This document shows positions 46,039 through 55,981 of a stretch of 64,000 bases of DNA, one piece after another; positions within the stretch are counted from its first letter, which is position 1, and the number at the start of each line of letters is the position of its first letter. The stretch covers positions 1-64,000 of the forward strand of contig NZ_VRTT01000032.1 in the NCBI RefSeq assembly GCF_008017805.1, written 5' to 3'. The position numbers and the translations under genes were made by a program. This stretch comes from Paenibacillus sp. N3.4. GTDB lineage: Bacteria; Bacillota; Bacilli; Paenibacillales; NBRC-103111. The notes beneath the pieces are model-generated. The model saw only the letters and a list, made by a program, of their open reading frames with translations. It had not been told where the DNA came from and did no database searches.

Positions 46039-48555
46039 TTAGCTGCCTTGTCCGTGGCAGTTTTTGAACTTTTTGCCACTGCCGCATGGGCACGGATCGT
46101 TTCGACCTACGCGCTCTTCGTCCCGAACTAGCGGCTTCTTACCGCCAGCTTCGTTCTTCGGATCAACCGCTTGGCCTTCGGCTACCGCTTGACGCTCCAG
46201 ATTGCTTTGTACGTGAGCTTTCATAATGTACATCGCTACTTCTTCACGAATGCTGTCAATCATCTCTTGGAACATCTCGAAGCCTTCAAATTGATACTCG
46301 CGAAGAGGGTCCGTACCGCCATAAGCACGCAAGTGGATACCTTGACGCAATTGATCCATGGCATCAATGTGATCCATCCATTTGCTGTCTACCGCGCGAA
46401 GAGCAACAACTTTCTCGAATTCACGCATGAATTCTTCGCCGATCTCCTCTTCACGTTCCGTATAACGTTTGCTAACCAAAGCCTTGATGTACTCAATAAT
46501 TTCTTCTTGCTCTTTGCCCCAAATATCTTGATCCGTCATTTGAGCTTCTTCATGAAGCAAATTGTTGTTCACGAAGTTAGCAACCTCATGCAGCTCCCAC
46601 TCTTCCGGAATTTGGTCTTCCGGACAGTGTGCTTTCACTACGCGTTCGATAACCGAATTGATCATACCCTCGATAACTTCGCGGATGTTCTCGGATTCCA
46701 GCAGCTCGCGACGCTGTTTATAAATAATTTCACGTTGTTGGTTCATCACGTCGTCATACTGAAGAACGACTTTACGCACATCAAAGTTGTTTCCTTCAAC
46801 GCGCTTTTGGGCCGATTCTACTGCACGAGAAATCAGTTTGCTCTCGATCGGTTGATCTTCTTCCATCCCCAGGCGGTCCATCATCGCCATAATATTTTCC
46901 GCGCCAAAACGCTTCATTAATTCATCCTCTAAAGAGAGGTAGAACTGGGAGGAACCTGGGTCACCTTGACGGCCTGCGCGTCCGCGCAGTTGGTTATCGA
47001 TCCGTCGGCTTTCATGACGTTCTGTACCTATGATATGCAGTCCACCTGCCTCATGTACGCCTTCACCAAGCACAATGTCCGTACCGCGTCCTGCCATGTT
47101 TGTTGCGATTGTCACCGAACCCGGTTGGCCAGCGCGCGCGACAATTTCTGCCTCTTCCGCATGGTACTTCGCATTGAGCACTTTATGTTGAACACCTTTA
47201 CGCTTTAACATCTCTGACAGCAGTTCGGAGTTCTCAATGGAGATCGTACCTACGAGCACAGGCTGATTGGATTTGTTGCGTGCCACAATTTCTTCCACAA
47301 CCGCGCCGAATTTGCCCTTTTCGGACTTGTACACGATATCCGGCATATCTTTACGAATCATCGGACGGTTCGTTGGCACCGTGATAACCTCAAGACCGTA
47401 AATTTTCTTGAGCTCTTCTTCTTCCGTCTTCGCCGTACCCGTCATACCCGCCAATTTGCGATACATCCGGAAATAATTCTGGAACGTAATCGTCGCCAGC
47501 GTCATGCTCTCGTTCTGAACCTGCAGCTGCTCTTTGGCCTCAATGGCTTGGTGCAGCCCATCACTATAGCGACGGCCTGTCATAATACGGCCTGTAAATT
47601 CATCAACGATCATAACTTCGTCATCTTGTACCACATAATCTACATCGCGCTTCATAATAAAACGCGCTTTGAGTCCTTGTGTCACGTGATGATTAATATT
47701 TACATTCTGATGATCGAATAAGTTCTCAATGCCAAATGCCCGCTCCGCTTTCGCCACACCTTCCTCAGTCAACGCGACGGAACGTACTTTAATATCAATC
47801 GAATAATCCTCTTCTTCTTTAAGCTTCGCCACAAAACGGTCAGCCGCGTAGTACAAGTCCGTTGATTTGGCAGCTTGTCCGGAGATAATAAGCGGTGTTC
47901 TCGCCTCATCGACGAGAATGGAGTCAACTTCATCTATAACCGCAAAATACAGCGGACGTTGAACCATCTGCTCTTTATACAGCACCATGTTATCGCGAAG
48001 ATAATCGAAGCCATACTCATTATTCGTTCCATAGGTTATGTCGCAAGCATAAGCCGCTTGCTTCTCCTCATGAGACAGGTCATGAAGATTGACCCCAACC
48101 GTTAAACCAAGAAACTCGTAAATTTGCCCCATCTCGCCGCTATCGCGCTGCGCCAAGTAATCATTGACCGTAACCACATGCACGCCTCTACCCAGCAAAG
48201 CATTCAAATAAACAGGAAGCGTTCCTACGAGCGTCTTCCCTTCACCTGTTCTCATCTCAGCGATACGGCCTTCGTGGAGCACCATACCTCCAATAAGCTG
48301 TACGTCGTAATGACGCTTGCCTAGTACACGTTTAGCTGCTTCTCTGACTACAGCAAAAGCTTCAGGCAACAAATCATCCAGTTCCTCGCCCTTTTCCAAG
48401 CGGTTTCTGAACTCTACTGTTTTGTCCTTCAGCGCTTCATCGGACAACGGCTGAATGCCGGCTTCCAGACCATTGATATAATCAACGGCTTTGAGCATCC
48501 GTTTAATTTCCCGCTCATTGGAATCACCAAAAATTTTCTTCACAAGTCCTAACAT
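46039..48555 (-). CDS. secA: Preprotein translocase ATPase SecA
   Basis: 838 residues. Walker [15 protein letters not shown], Walker [24 protein letters not shown], helicase motif [17 protein letters not shown], and the C-terminal zinc motif [14 protein letters not shown] that binds SecB-type partners or ribosomes. It powers export through SecYEG. The start [11 protein letters not shown] at 48555 with AAAGGGG upstream matches family N-termini; the extension to 48756 is not used. Confidence 0.98.
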   Translation of the reverse strand: MLGLVKKIFGDSNEREIKRMLKAVDYINGLEAGIQPLSDEALKDKTVEFRNRLEKGEELDDLLPEAFAVVREAAKRVLGKRHYDVQLIGGMVLHEGRIAEMRTGEGKTLVGTLPVYLNALLGRGVHVVTVNDYLAQRDSGEMGQIYEFLGLTVGVNLHDLSHEEKQAAYACDITYGTNNEYGFDYLRDNMVLYKEQMVQRPLYFAVIDEVDSILVDEARTPLIISGQAAKSTDLYYAADRFVAKLKEEEDYSIDIKVRSVALTEEGVAKAERAFGIENLFDHQNVNINHHVTQGLKARFIMKRDVDYVVQDDEVMIVDEFTGRIMTGRRYSDGLHQAIEAKEQLQVQNESMTLATITFQNYFRMYRKLAGMTGTAKTEEEELKKIYGLEVITVPTNRPMIRKDMPDIVYKSEKGKFGAVVEEIVARNKSNQPVLVGTISIENSELLSEMLKRKGVQHKVLNAKYHAEEAEIVARAGQPGSVTIATNMAGRGTDIVLGEGVHEAGGLHIIGTERHESRRIDNQLRGRAGRQGDPGSSQFYLSLEDELMKRFGAENIMAMMDRLGMEEDQPIESKLISRAVESAQKRVEGNNFDVRKVVLQYDDVMNQQREIIYKQRRELLESENIREVIEGMINSVIERVVKAHCPEDQIPEEWELHEVANFVNNNLLHEEAQMTDQDIWGKEQEEIIEYIKALVSKRYTEREEEIGEEFMREFEKVVALRAVDSKWMDHIDAMDQLRQGIHLRAYGGTDPLREYQFEGFEMFQEMIDSIREEVAMYIMKAHVQSNLERQAVAEGQAVDPKNEAGGKKPLVRDEERVGRNDPCPCGSGKKFKNCHGQGS

Positions 48556-48724
48556 CGGTGAACCCCTTTCCCTTACATTCGTATCCTTAAATTGTACCAC
48601 CTTTGACGGTCCTGCCGCAACAAACGCTAACGTTCTCCTACCTATAAACTGTCCAAATCCTGCAAAAAGATCACGTTTCCGCTTATTTTTGTAGGATTGA
48701 ATCGAAGTCTCCAAAACATATATA

Positions 48725-48764
48725 GAAAAAAGCTCAATTCGACGGATTCGAATCAAGCTTTTTC
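48725..48764 (-). terminator. Terminator of hpf
   Basis: AAAAAGCT...ATTCGA pairs with TCGAAT...AGCTTTTTT on the minus strand, including G-U wobble pairs that exist only in that strand's RNA, so it serves the hpf transcript. The gap 48556-48805 otherwise shows nothing clear. Confidence 0.75.
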
Positions 48765-48805
48765 ATTCTTGCTATAGGGATGCCTGTTAAAGCTTTACTT
48801 ACTTG

Positions 48806-49354
48806 TTATACAGTCGGTTCAATCAAACCATACTTGCCATCATCACGTTTGTATACTACGCTGACTTGATCCGTGTCCATGTTCGAGAATACGAAAAAGC
48901 TATGACCTACCATGTTCATCTGTAAAATGGCTTCTTCCACATCCATCGGCTTCAATGTGAAGCGTTTGTTGCGAACCAGTTCAAAATCTTCTTCCTCTTC
49001 CACATAAGTAACAGGTGATGTCTCAATTTTAAATAAGTCCCGTTTGCCGCCTTCTTGGCGAATTTTGCGATTTGTTTTTGTTTTAAATTTGCGAATTTGG
49101 CGTTCCAGCTTGTCTACTACCAAATCGATCGACGCATACATATCGGTATTGCGTTCTTCGGCTCTTAGCAGTACGCCTGTGAGTGGGATGCTAACCTCGA
49201 CGGCCTGCATACCTTTAATCACATTTAATTTCACTTGTACATCGGATGTAAGGGGAGCTTCAAAATACCTCTCTAGTCTGCTTAATTTCTTGTCGACATA
49301 GTCCCTGAGGGCCTCAGTTACTTCAAGGTGTTCTCCGCGAATGCTGATATTCAT
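48806..49354 (-). CDS. hpf: Long-form ribosome hibernation promoting factor
   Basis: 182 residues: N-terminal S30AE domain (MNISIRGEHLEVTEALRDYVDKKL, about 1-105) and the C-terminal dimerisation domain of long HPF (KRFTLKPMDVEEAILQMNMVGHSFFVF). It dimerises 70S ribosomes into inactive 100S particles in stationary phase. The location upstream of secA matches B. subtilis yvyD/hpf. A GGGAGATG site precedes the ATG. Confidence 0.96.
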   Translation of the reverse strand: MNISIRGEHLEVTEALRDYVDKKLSRLERYFEAPLTSDVQVKLNVIKGMQAVEVSIPLTGVLLRAEERNTDMYASIDLVVDKLERQIRKFKTKTNRKIRQEGGKRDLFKIETSPVTYVEEEEDFELVRNKRFTLKPMDVEEAILQMNMVGHSFFVFSNMDTDQVSVVYKRDDGKYGLIEPTV

Positions 49355-49450
49355 AGTTAAACATCTCCCTTCCTGCTTACATTATACTACATTCCACTCC
49401 ATCTTCATAATTCCTTTAAATTCCGAGCTATTTTTAGACAAAAAGAAACA

Positions 49451-49470
49451 CCCTAAGGAGATCCTTAGGG
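49451..49470 (-). terminator. Terminator of the cold-shock gene
   Basis: CCCTAAGGA/TCCTTAGGG stem with 2-base loop; on the minus strand a T-rich tract follows. Confidence 0.75.
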
Positions 49471-49515
49471 CGCCAGTTCTTAGGTGTATTCAAGCGGCAA
49501 TCACCTGCCGGATGA

Positions 49516-49713
49516 TTAAATTTTGTTTACATTAGCAGCTTGCGGTCCGCGGGCACCTTCAACAATATCAAACTCTACAGGCTGGCCTTCGTCCAACGTT
49601 TTGAAGCCATCCGTTTGGATCGCTGAGAAATGCACAAATACATCTCCACCATCTTCACGTTCAATGAAACCATAGCCCTTTTCTGCATTGAACCATTTCA
49701 CTTTACCTTGCAT
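49516..49713 (-). CDS. Cold shock protein
   Basis: 65 residues, single CSD OB-fold with RNP1 KGYGFIE and RNP2 VFVHFSAI, beginning [18 protein letters not shown]. An RNA chaperone. ATG 49713 is preferred; GTG 49722 would add three residues. Multiple csp paralogues exist in Bacilli, so no specific symbol is given. Confidence 0.95.
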   Translation of the reverse strand: MQGKVKWFNAEKGYGFIEREDGGDVFVHFSAIQTDGFKTLDEGQPVEFDIVEGARGPQAANVNKI

Positions 49714-49842
49714 AACGTACACATTCCCTTCGTTTTTAAAAATGTAAGCCCTTACTTTTTGACTATATCACCCTCCTGCTTGACCTGTCAATTTATAACT
49801 TAGTTGTAAAGGAATTTTTTGAAAATTCCGGTATATACACCT

Positions 49843-49993
49843 TATGGATAACTGCGAAATTTGTAAAACCTTGTCGCATCAAGCATCTTTACAACTTATT
49901 AACAAAGTTATGCACAGTTTTATACACATTATCCACAGGACGGGAGAGGGGATATTCACAGGGTTGGGGCTCATTGTGTTTTGTTTATGCACA
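49843..49993. other. DnaA-box cluster 2
   Basis: Within 151 bases: TATGGATAA (49843-49851, minus-strand TTATCCATA), TTATGCACA (49908-49916), TTATACACA (49920-49928), TTATCCACA (49929-49937), ATATTCACA (49952-49960) and TTATGCACA (49985-49993). Four fit the TTATNCACA consensus exactly, and three are in tandem head to tail. They occupy the 350-base gap between the cold-shock gene and fliT. Confidence 0.75.
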
Positions 49994-50039
49994 ATGAGGT
50001 TCATGACGGAGACTCGAATAATCTTGGAACAAATCAAAG

Positions 50040-50060
50040 ACCTCTCGCCGCGCGAGAGGT
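50040..50060 (-). terminator. Terminator of the flaG-fliDST operon
   Basis: ACCTCTCGC pairs with GCGAGAGGT around a 3-base loop, 12 bases past the fliT stop codon; moderately T-rich on the minus strand. Confidence 0.65.
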
Positions 50061-50072
50061 TCTGTGAATACA

Positions 50073-50408
50073 CTATTTTTTCCTATCAAAAAAAAGACTT
50101 TCGGGTTCGTAGTGGTGATCATAGGCGTTTCTTTGGGTTTTGCCAGCATCTAACTTGGTTAATTGCGAACTAGCTTCATCACGATATTGTTCAAGCTTAC
50201 GCAGAAATATAGAATCTAAGCTTACAACAGCTTGAATTCGTTCCTTATAGACTTCCTTATTATGGACAGTTGGTGTTACTTGCAAAAGTGCATGCATGAC
50301 CCTACCACGCTGTTCCATAAATTCCGCAAGACGATCAGCATCCATTGTAACAAGTTCCGCTAGTCCCTGCTGCGTAAGTCGTTCCAGTTCAACAACCAGC
50401 TTATCCAT
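50073..50408 (-). CDS. fliT: FliT-like flagellar chaperone
   Basis: 111 residues, almost entirely helical and charged, with no strong family motif visible. The call rests on size, composition and position after fliS, which it overlaps by 8 bases, exactly as fliT in B. subtilis. FliT chaperones the cap protein FliD. Confidence 0.75.
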   Translation of the reverse strand: MDKLVVELERLTQQGLAELVTMDADRLAEFMEQRGRVMHALLQVTPTVHNKEVYKERIQAVVSLDSIFLRKLEQYRDEASSQLTKLDAGKTQRNAYDHHYEPESLFFDRKK

Positions 50409-50802
50409 TCATCGCTCCAGCGGATGTTGTGCCACCATTCGCTTGCTTAGCTGCTTGCATCCAAGTTTCTTTCAACTGCATAAGATAGCCAAGCACCTCT
50501 TCCGCAGGCTCAATCGATTTCTTCATATTAGCTTCAATCAGCCGATGGTTAAAGTACTCATAGAGCTTCAAAAGATCACTAGCTACAGGAGCATTACGAT
50601 CAATTGTAATAGCAAACTCGCTAATAATATCTTGTACTTTGACTAGGCTGGTGTTCGCGTCTTGGTAGTTGGTTGTTTTCAAGGCCTCTATACCTGCCCG
50701 GCAAAAACGAATGGCCCCATCACAGAGCATAATCAATAACTGTGCTGGACTTGCCGTTTGCACCGTATTTTCCAGATATCTATTGCGTTGGGCTTGAAGC
50801 AT
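50401..50802 (-). CDS. fliS: Flagellar export chaperone FliS
   Basis: 133 residues: YLENTVQTASPAQLLIMLCDGAIRF is the classic FliS N-terminus. It binds flagellin and stops premature polymerisation; in B. subtilis it also assists FliW-CsrA control. It follows fliD by 35 bases. Confidence 0.95.
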   Translation of the reverse strand: MLQAQRNRYLENTVQTASPAQLLIMLCDGAIRFCRAGIEALKTTNYQDANTSLVKVQDIISEFAITIDRNAPVASDLLKLYEYFNHRLIEANMKKSIEPAEEVLGYLMQLKETWMQAAKQANGGTTSAGAMNG

Positions 50803-50837
50803 GGTTATTTCCCCCCAGTTTGTAATACCTACATATA

Positions 50838-52699
50838 TTAACGGCCTAATTGCGAAGTAAGTTGTGAGCTTTGTGCTTGCATCTGCGATATATATTTTTC
50901 CATAGCGGTAAATTGTTTATAATAGCGTGTTTGCAGTACATCTAAGCTCGTAGTCAAGTTGTCAATGCGGGTATTGATATCCTTGATATTTTTACCCATT
51001 ACATACGTTGTATCTACGCTTGTGGTGGCTCCAGCCCTAGCTGTAATGGAATCCATTAGGGCGTTTGCTCTATCGTATAAACGTGTGGCTAACCCGTCTC
51101 CTAAATCTGAATCTTTAATACCATCATTTGCATTAAAAAGAGCCATAACTTCGTCTGGTTTATCAGCAATTGCTTTTTTTAATTTGTCCTCATCTAGATA
51201 TATTTTTCCATTATCCATATAACTGCCTGAAACAGAGGAGCCTCCCATAGAACTCGAGGAAATCCCAATTTCAGATAAACTTTTTAATGCACCTGTCGGT
51301 AAACCCTGCACGATTTTGGAAAAAGAAGACCGGAAATTAGTAAGTCCATTGGAAAGCAAGGAGTCGTTATGTAACGTACCACTCTTCGCTTTCTCTTCCC
51401 AAGCCTTTATTTGGTCATCCTTCATGGATGACCGCTCTTCATCTGTTAACGGCTGGAAATCCTTGTATTTCTTTTCGCTCATTTTCGTATTAATTGAAGC
51501 AATTAAGTCATTATATTTATCCACAAAAGACTTAATCGTATTAAAAACAGTATCCACATCACGGGTTGTTGTAACACTTGCCTCTCCCAATTTCTTAACG
51601 GTAATGTTCGTTCCATTGAAACTAAAAGTATTGGAATCATATTGTGCTGAAATATTATTAATTAAGAGGTCTGCGTTTTTCCATTATTGACGGAAAGCAT
51701 TGAAATGGCAGTAGTCGCAGGAGAGACATCCAAAGCAAATCTGGAAGATAAATCCGGTGCACCCGCCGTTTTATCTTCTATAGTTATTGCAGTTCCTCCA
51801 CTAGGATCAAAAATGGCAAGATGGTTATCAGCTGTCTTATAGGCATTCACGCCTGCTTTACCGATATCAGAACTGTTAATAGCATCTATTAAATTACTAA
51901 GCGTTGTTGTTTTATTAATAGTAATATCTGCCGTTTTACCTCCAGCTGTCAAACGAATCATTTGTGGTGTCGTGATCGTGCTGTCGATAAGTGTATTAAA
52001 TCCTTCTGAAAACGCTGAGCTTATTGTATATGTCTTTGCCGGAGTTGCTGGCACAGTTGCTGTTGATAATCCAAAAACATCTTTCAAATAATTAGTTGAG
52101 CTGTTGGCGCCCTTCATCGTTAAATTAAAGTTGCCTGCTTCACCTGTAACTGAGGCAACGAAAAAGAATCGCTTCATATTTGTATCATAATTCATGCTAA
52201 CGCCAGTCATATTGGTCTTGGCATTCACCTGCGCTACAATACTTGATATCGTAGCTGTCTCATCGACATCTATCTTAACAGACCCCTTTTTTCCTGCTAT
52301 TGTAAGTGTGGTTGGCCCTGTTAGACCTAGGCTTTCACTATCACTTTTTGCATTGAGAGGGGTATCCGAGTTCACATTTGCAGCTTCAGCTAGACGATTC
52401 ACTTTAATCGTGTACGCACCATCAGCTGCCAATGCTGTTGAAGTAGCGGACAGAACAGTGTCATCCGACGAGGAACCTTTTTTGCTCAGGAAGGATGACT
52501 GCAATTTCATGTTAAAAGCAGTCTTTCGAAAATCCATAATCTTGGCATTCATCGCACGATAATCATCACGCTGCCATTCAAGAGATTGCTTCTGCTTCTT
52601 TAATTTATCCTGAGGCATACGAGCTGCTTTCATTAACTTACTAACTGTATCATCAATATCAATTCCCGTTCCTGAGAATCCATTTAATCGCATTACCAT
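50838..52699 (-). CDS. fliD: Flagellar hook-associated protein 2 (cap), with a single-base frameshift
   Basis: The N-terminal frame (RLNGFSGTGIDIDDTVSKLMKAARMP) stops at 51662. Restoring one base in the five-T run 51676-51680 (A-run on the coding strand) gives ...NNGKNADLLINNISAQYDSN... and continues to the C-terminal FliD domain (VDKYNDLIASINTK, RYYKQFTAMEKYISQMQAQSSQL). The repaired length is 620 residues. FliD caps the filament and folds incoming flagellin. ATG 52699 is the chosen start. Sequencing error is favoured over a true loss. Confidence 0.95.
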
Positions 52700-52733
52700 A
52701 GGTGTAGTCACCGCCCTTTACATGATGTTAAAC

Positions 52734-53147
52734 TTATCTCCGCTCATCAATGAGGATTCCAGCCATTTCCCAAAGTTTAGCTACAAAGTCCAAACTTTTT
52801 TCCGGTGGGATTTCTCGAATCGTTTCACCCGTATCTTTATCAAGAACTTTTACAGATATGAGCTTCGTCTTCTGATGAATGGAGAATTCCAACGAAGTTG
52901 TTCTCCCCTGAACGGCTTTAATCGCATGTTCAAGAGCTTTCACCACTTGAGCATCACTTATTGTAATATTATCACCCTGAAGTTCCGCCTTCTTCAGCTC
53001 ATGTGCGTTATTAATTGTAGGGGTATGATATTCAGTACCAACTGCTGTGCTTATCTCCTCAGTTTTATGAGGTTTCGTTAGAGGCTCTATTAACTTGTCT
53101 GAACCTGATGAACCGCCCGTTCCGCCCAAAGGGTAATTGATGCTCAT
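52734..53147 (-). CDS. flaG: FlaG family protein (YvyC-like)
   Basis: 137 residues with a disordered N-terminal half and the FlaG domain at the end (LEFSIHQKTKLISVKVLDKDTGETIREIPPEKSLDFVAKLWEMAGILIDERR). Influences filament length. ATG 53147 with GGAGG upstream. First gene of the flaG-fliD-fliS-fliT operon. Confidence 0.93.
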   Translation of the reverse strand: MSINYPLGGTGGSSGSDKLIEPLTKPHKTEEISTAVGTEYHTPTINNAHELKKAELQGDNITISDAQVVKALEHAIKAVQGRTTSLEFSIHQKTKLISVKVLDKDTGETIREIPPEKSLDFVAKLWEMAGILIDERR

Positions 53148-53186
53148 TTGTATAAACCTCCATCTGAAGTTATATGTATACCCTTA

Positions 53187-53214
53187 TTATCGGTTAAATA
53201 AGCGATGAGTGTTA
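53187..53214 (-). promoter_or_regulatory. Candidate sigma-D promoter of flaG-fliDST
   Basis: On the minus strand TAAC (53211-53214), 16-base spacer, ACCGATAA (53187-53194), close to TAAA-N15-GCCGATAT. It lies between the hag terminator and flaG, 40 bases upstream of the start codon. Confidence 0.5.
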
Positions 53215-53240
53215 TAGCTATTTTAATAGCAAAACAAAAA

Positions 53241-53270
53241 AGAGACCCTAGAATAAATCCTAGGGTCTCT
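53241..53270 (-). terminator. Terminator of hag
   Basis: AGAGACCCTAG/CTAGGGTCTCT 11-bp stem, followed on the minus strand by TTTTTTG, 14 bases past the hag stop codon. Confidence 0.9.
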
Positions 53271-53283
53271 CTTATGAATAAGA

Positions 53284-55035
53284 TTAACGAAGCAATTGCA
53301 GAACGCCTTGTGGTTGTTGGTTAGCTTGTGCAAGCATAGCTTGTGCAGCTTGTGCAAGGATGTTGTTCTTCGTTTGCTCCATCATTTCTTTTGCCATATC
53401 AACGTCGCGGATACGGGATTCAGCAGCAGTCAAGTTCTCGGAAGCAGTTCCCAAGTTGTTGATTGTGTGCTCAAGACGGTTTTGTACCGCACCAAGCTTG
53501 GAACGCTCGCTGGAAACAGAAGCAGTCGCTTTATCAAGAACTGCGATTGCTTTAGCAGCATCATCTTTAGTGGAGATGTTTAAGGCAGCTTCGCCTTTAA
53601 CATCGTTTGTTCCATCAGTTACAGTGTTAGTAGCTGTGAAACCTGCAGTTCCAGCTTTTGCTGTGATACCTAGTGCGTTTGAACGCATATCGGCAACTGA
53701 AAGGGACATGGATTGTCCTGTATTAGCACCAATTTGGAAGGAAGTTTCGAAGTTCTTTTGTACTCCACCATCTTTGAACTCAATATTGTTACCAGCAACG
53801 CCACCCTTGTTGGCAGTAACTACCACTTTAGTACCATTGTTCGTAACAGTAACATCTGCGATTTTGGATGCTACAGTATCAGCAATTGTTTTTGCAAGAG
53901 CTTTTGTTTGGTCGCCTGTTGCAGCCCATTTAGTCTGCAATGCGGCATTAATATCAACTCCAAGTGCTTTACCTGTATAAGCACCAGCAGTTGAATCATA
54001 GAACTCAACCTGTTGTCCGTTAATAGTCATTCCTGTTCCAGCAAGTGCTTTAATGTTTGCAGTTTCCTTTACTGCAGTCGTGCCATTCAAGGAAGCCAAG
54101 TCAATGTCAGTGCTTGCTTGTTTTGCGTTGTTTGTCTTACCAGTATCTGCGGTAGCAGCCCCGGCTCCTGCAACAGTACCTGTTGAAGTTGCAATAACAC
54201 CAGCAGCACCTTCAAACGCCCCACCTTTTACTGCTGTTACTGTTATTTTACCAGCACCATCATCTGTAACTGTCCAGTTACCTTTTAACGTATCGTTCTT
54301 ATCGATAATCTGTTGAAGTGCTTTGGCAGCTGCTGTAGCATCTGTTGCAGCACCTGGAGCTGTCGAGTTGATAGCAATATCAGCGGTAGTCGCTTTTACA
54401 TTCGAAATCGCAAGGTCATTAGCAGCAACAGCATTAGTATTAAATGTTGCTGTAATATTTATTCCATTAAGATTGAGATCAACCGTTTGACCATTGGTAG
54501 CAGTCGCTGAAAGAGTAAATGATTGAGTCGCCTCAGTTGTTGTTCTATCTGTTCCAGCTGTAGTAGCTCCAACTTTACCAGCAGTTACAACGCCTGTGTT
54601 CGTCAAGTTAGCTTTACCATCACCTTGAAGCAATTTTTGAGTGTTGAACTCAGTAGTGTTACCAATACGGTTAACTTCAGAAGTCAATTGGTTCATCTCG
54701 TCTTGAAGCGCACCACGGTCAGCATCAGTGTTCGTTCCGTTTGCGGATTGGTTAGCAAGTTCGCGCATACGTTGAAGAATGCTGTGAGTTTCGTTCAATG
54801 CACCCTCAGCTGTTTGGATCAAAGAGATACCATCTTGGGAGTTCTTAGCAGCCATGTCCAAACCACGGATTTGGCCACGCATTTTTTCGGAGATTGCTAG
54901 ACCAGCTGCATCGTCACCTGCACGGTTGATGCGAAGACCGGAAGACAATTTCTCGATGTTCTTAGCAGTTGCTGCACTGTTAGCACCTAATTGACGGTGT
55001 GTGTTCAAAGCTGTGATATTGTGATTAATTCTCAT
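53284..55035 (-). CDS. hag: Flagellin, large form with extended central domain
   Basis: 583 residues. The conserved D0/D1 ends are clear: [19 protein letters not shown]...[20 protein letters not shown] at the start, and [44 protein letters not shown] at the end (quoted in parts). The middle (about 150-470) is Ala/Thr/Val-rich and low in complexity, roughly twice the size of B. subtilis Hag (about 300 residues), forming outer D2/D3 domains. ATG 55035 with AGGAGGAAG upstream. Own sigma-D promoter, CsrA-type leader and terminator. Surface-exposed central domains vary between strains. Confidence 0.96.
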   Translation of the reverse strand: MRINHNITALNTHRQLGANSAATAKNIEKLSSGLRINRAGDDAAGLAISEKMRGQIRGLDMAAKNSQDGISLIQTAEGALNETHSILQRMRELANQSANGTNTDADRGALQDEMNQLTSEVNRIGNTTEFNTQKLLQGDGKANLTNTGVVTAGKVGATTAGTDRTTTEATQSFTLSATATNGQTVDLNLNGINITATFNTNAVAANDLAISNVKATTADIAINSTAPGAATDATAAAKALQQIIDKNDTLKGNWTVTDDGAGKITVTAVKGGAFEGAAGVIATSTGTVAGAGAATADTGKTNNAKQASTDIDLASLNGTTAVKETANIKALAGTGMTINGQQVEFYDSTAGAYTGKALGVDINAALQTKWAATGDQTKALAKTIADTVASKIADVTVTNNGTKVVVTANKGGVAGNNIEFKDGGVQKNFETSFQIGANTGQSMSLSVADMRSNALGITAKAGTAGFTATNTVTDGTNDVKGEAALNISTKDDAAKAIAVLDKATASVSSERSKLGAVQNRLEHTINNLGTASENLTAAESRIRDVDMAKEMMEQTKNNILAQAAQAMLAQANQQPQGVLQLLR

Positions 55036-55041
55036 TGTTTT

Positions 55042-55081
55042 CTTCCTCCTGAAGGTTCAGTTGATCCACGTCCATGTGGAT
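55042..55081 (-). promoter_or_regulatory. CsrA binding sites in the hag leader
   Basis: On the minus strand a hairpin (stem ATCCAC/GTGGAT, 55064-55081) displays GGA in its loop within ACATGGACGT (55068-55077), a 10 of 10 match to the CsrA consensus ACANGGANGU. A second GGA lies in the Shine-Dalgarno AGGAGGA (55044-55050). This is the two-site arrangement by which CsrA blocks hag translation in B. subtilis. Confidence 0.8.
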
Positions 55082-55096
55082 GTTATTTAAGGCTTT

Positions 55097-55120
55097 CTAG
55101 CAGGTCGGCCGTCCTGCTAG
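55097..55120 (-). other. Hairpin in the hag 5' leader
   Basis: CTAGCAGG (55097-55104) pairs with CCTGCTAG (55113-55120) around an 8-base GC-rich loop, between the promoter and the CsrA hairpin. It may stabilise the leader or insulate the CsrA sites. Confidence 0.6.
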
Positions 55121-55137
55121 TTGGCCCGTTGATATAT

Positions 55138-55165
55138 ATATCGTCGGTACTCCTTAGAAAGTTTA
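55138..55165 (-). promoter_or_regulatory. Sigma-D promoter of hag
   Basis: On the minus strand TAAA (55162-55165), 16-base spacer, GACGATAT (55138-55145; seven of eight to GCCGATAT). It is placed between the csrA terminator and the hag leader. Confidence 0.75.
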
Positions 55166-55182
55166 TAGCAAAAACAAAAAAA

Positions 55183-55201
55183 TGTCGACTTATGGTCGAC
55201 A
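55183..55201 (-). terminator. Terminator of csrA
   Basis: TGTCGAC (55183-55189) pairs with GTCGACA (55195-55201), followed on the minus strand by seven T, 12 bases past the csrA stop codon. Confidence 0.85.
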
Positions 55202-55212
55202 CCTTGATATGA

Positions 55213-55440
55213 CTACGATTTATTCATTAATTTGCTAATATTCATAGGGCTAATCTTATGTTCGGCAGCAACTTTATTCGACTCCTGTATCTGCAAATAG
55301 ACTTCCTTACGGTAAACTTCAACTTGCTTAGGAGCCTTAATACCTATACGAACTGTATCACCATCCGTACTTAGTATAACGATTTCAGTCTGGTCCCCAA
55401 TCATGATGGACTCTCCCTTTTTCCTGGCCAGTACAAGCAT
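55213..55440 (-). CDS. csrA: Carbon storage/translational regulator CsrA
   Basis: 75 residues starting [20 protein letters not shown], with the beta-strand core [19 protein letters not shown]. It is an RNA-binding homodimer; in Bacilli its main target is the hag leader and its antagonist is FliW, encoded directly upstream. An AAGAATG context and GGGG upstream precede the ATG. Confidence 0.97.
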   Translation of the reverse strand: MLVLARKKGESIMIGDQTEIVILSTDGDTVRIGIKAPKQVEVYRKEVYLQIQESNKVAAEHKISPMNISKLMNKS

Positions 55441-55446
55441 TCTTTG

Positions 55447-55908
55447 TCACCCCTCTACTTGCTCTTGCATGGTTTTGTTCAAATCACTGATAATAAGCTC
55501 ATGCTTGACTTGATAGTCAGAATCATGCAAAATCACTTGTTTGGCTAATTGCTTTATGGTATTCCATACGATCGGCGCGAGTAGATTCGCAGTAATCTTT
55601 GTATTATCGTCACTCACCGTAACAACTATCCGTAGCTGAACATCTGTCGGCTGTTCAATCTTTAATTCTTCCTGCACAGATTCCGTAAGGCTTATCTCAT
55701 AATCTTTGAAAAACAAGAAAGGGTCTGTTACTAAAAAGGAAAGTTCTCCTTGTTGAATAGATTGCATGTACGAGAAGGGAGCACTTTCAGCGGACTGTAC
55801 CAACGTAAACTGTGTAAACTCCTCAAAACCAGGAATTCCATTCGGAAATGTGATGATCTCCGCTTCTTCGACCTGAAGTTCCCCGAAAAACAACGTATTT
55901 ATTTTCAT
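55447..55908 (-). CDS. fliW: Flagellar assembly factor FliW
   Basis: 153 residues: MKINTLFFGELQVEEAEIITFPNGIPGFEEF is the typical start (quoted in parts). FliW binds either Hag or CsrA, coupling flagellin secretion to its translation. It lies 6 bases upstream of csrA, cotranscribed. Confidence 0.96.
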   Translation of the reverse strand: MKINTLFFGELQVEEAEIITFPNGIPGFEEFTQFTLVQSAESAPFSYMQSIQQGELSFLVTDPFLFFKDYEISLTESVQEELKIEQPTDVQLRIVVTVSDDNTKITANLLAPIVWNTIKQLAKQVILHDSDYQVKHELIISDLNKTMQEQVEG

Positions 55909-55943
55909 AAGTCATGTCTCTCCCTTATCCTTTTCATACAAAA

Positions 55944-55969
55944 AAGCTATAGAGTAAAATCTATAGCTT
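55944..55969 (-). terminator. Terminator between the DUF6470 gene and fliW
   Basis: AAGCTATAG/CTATAGCTT stem followed on the minus strand by TTTTTTG. fliW-csrA would then need partial read-through or a promoter of their own. Confidence 0.75.
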
Positions 55970-55981
55970 GATTATACCGTT

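Noticed and set aside
54053..54900. Plus-strand frames opposite hag, including a cysteine/serine-rich 125-codon frame
   Set aside because: They arise from reading the repetitive Ala/Thr codons of the flagellin on the other strand.
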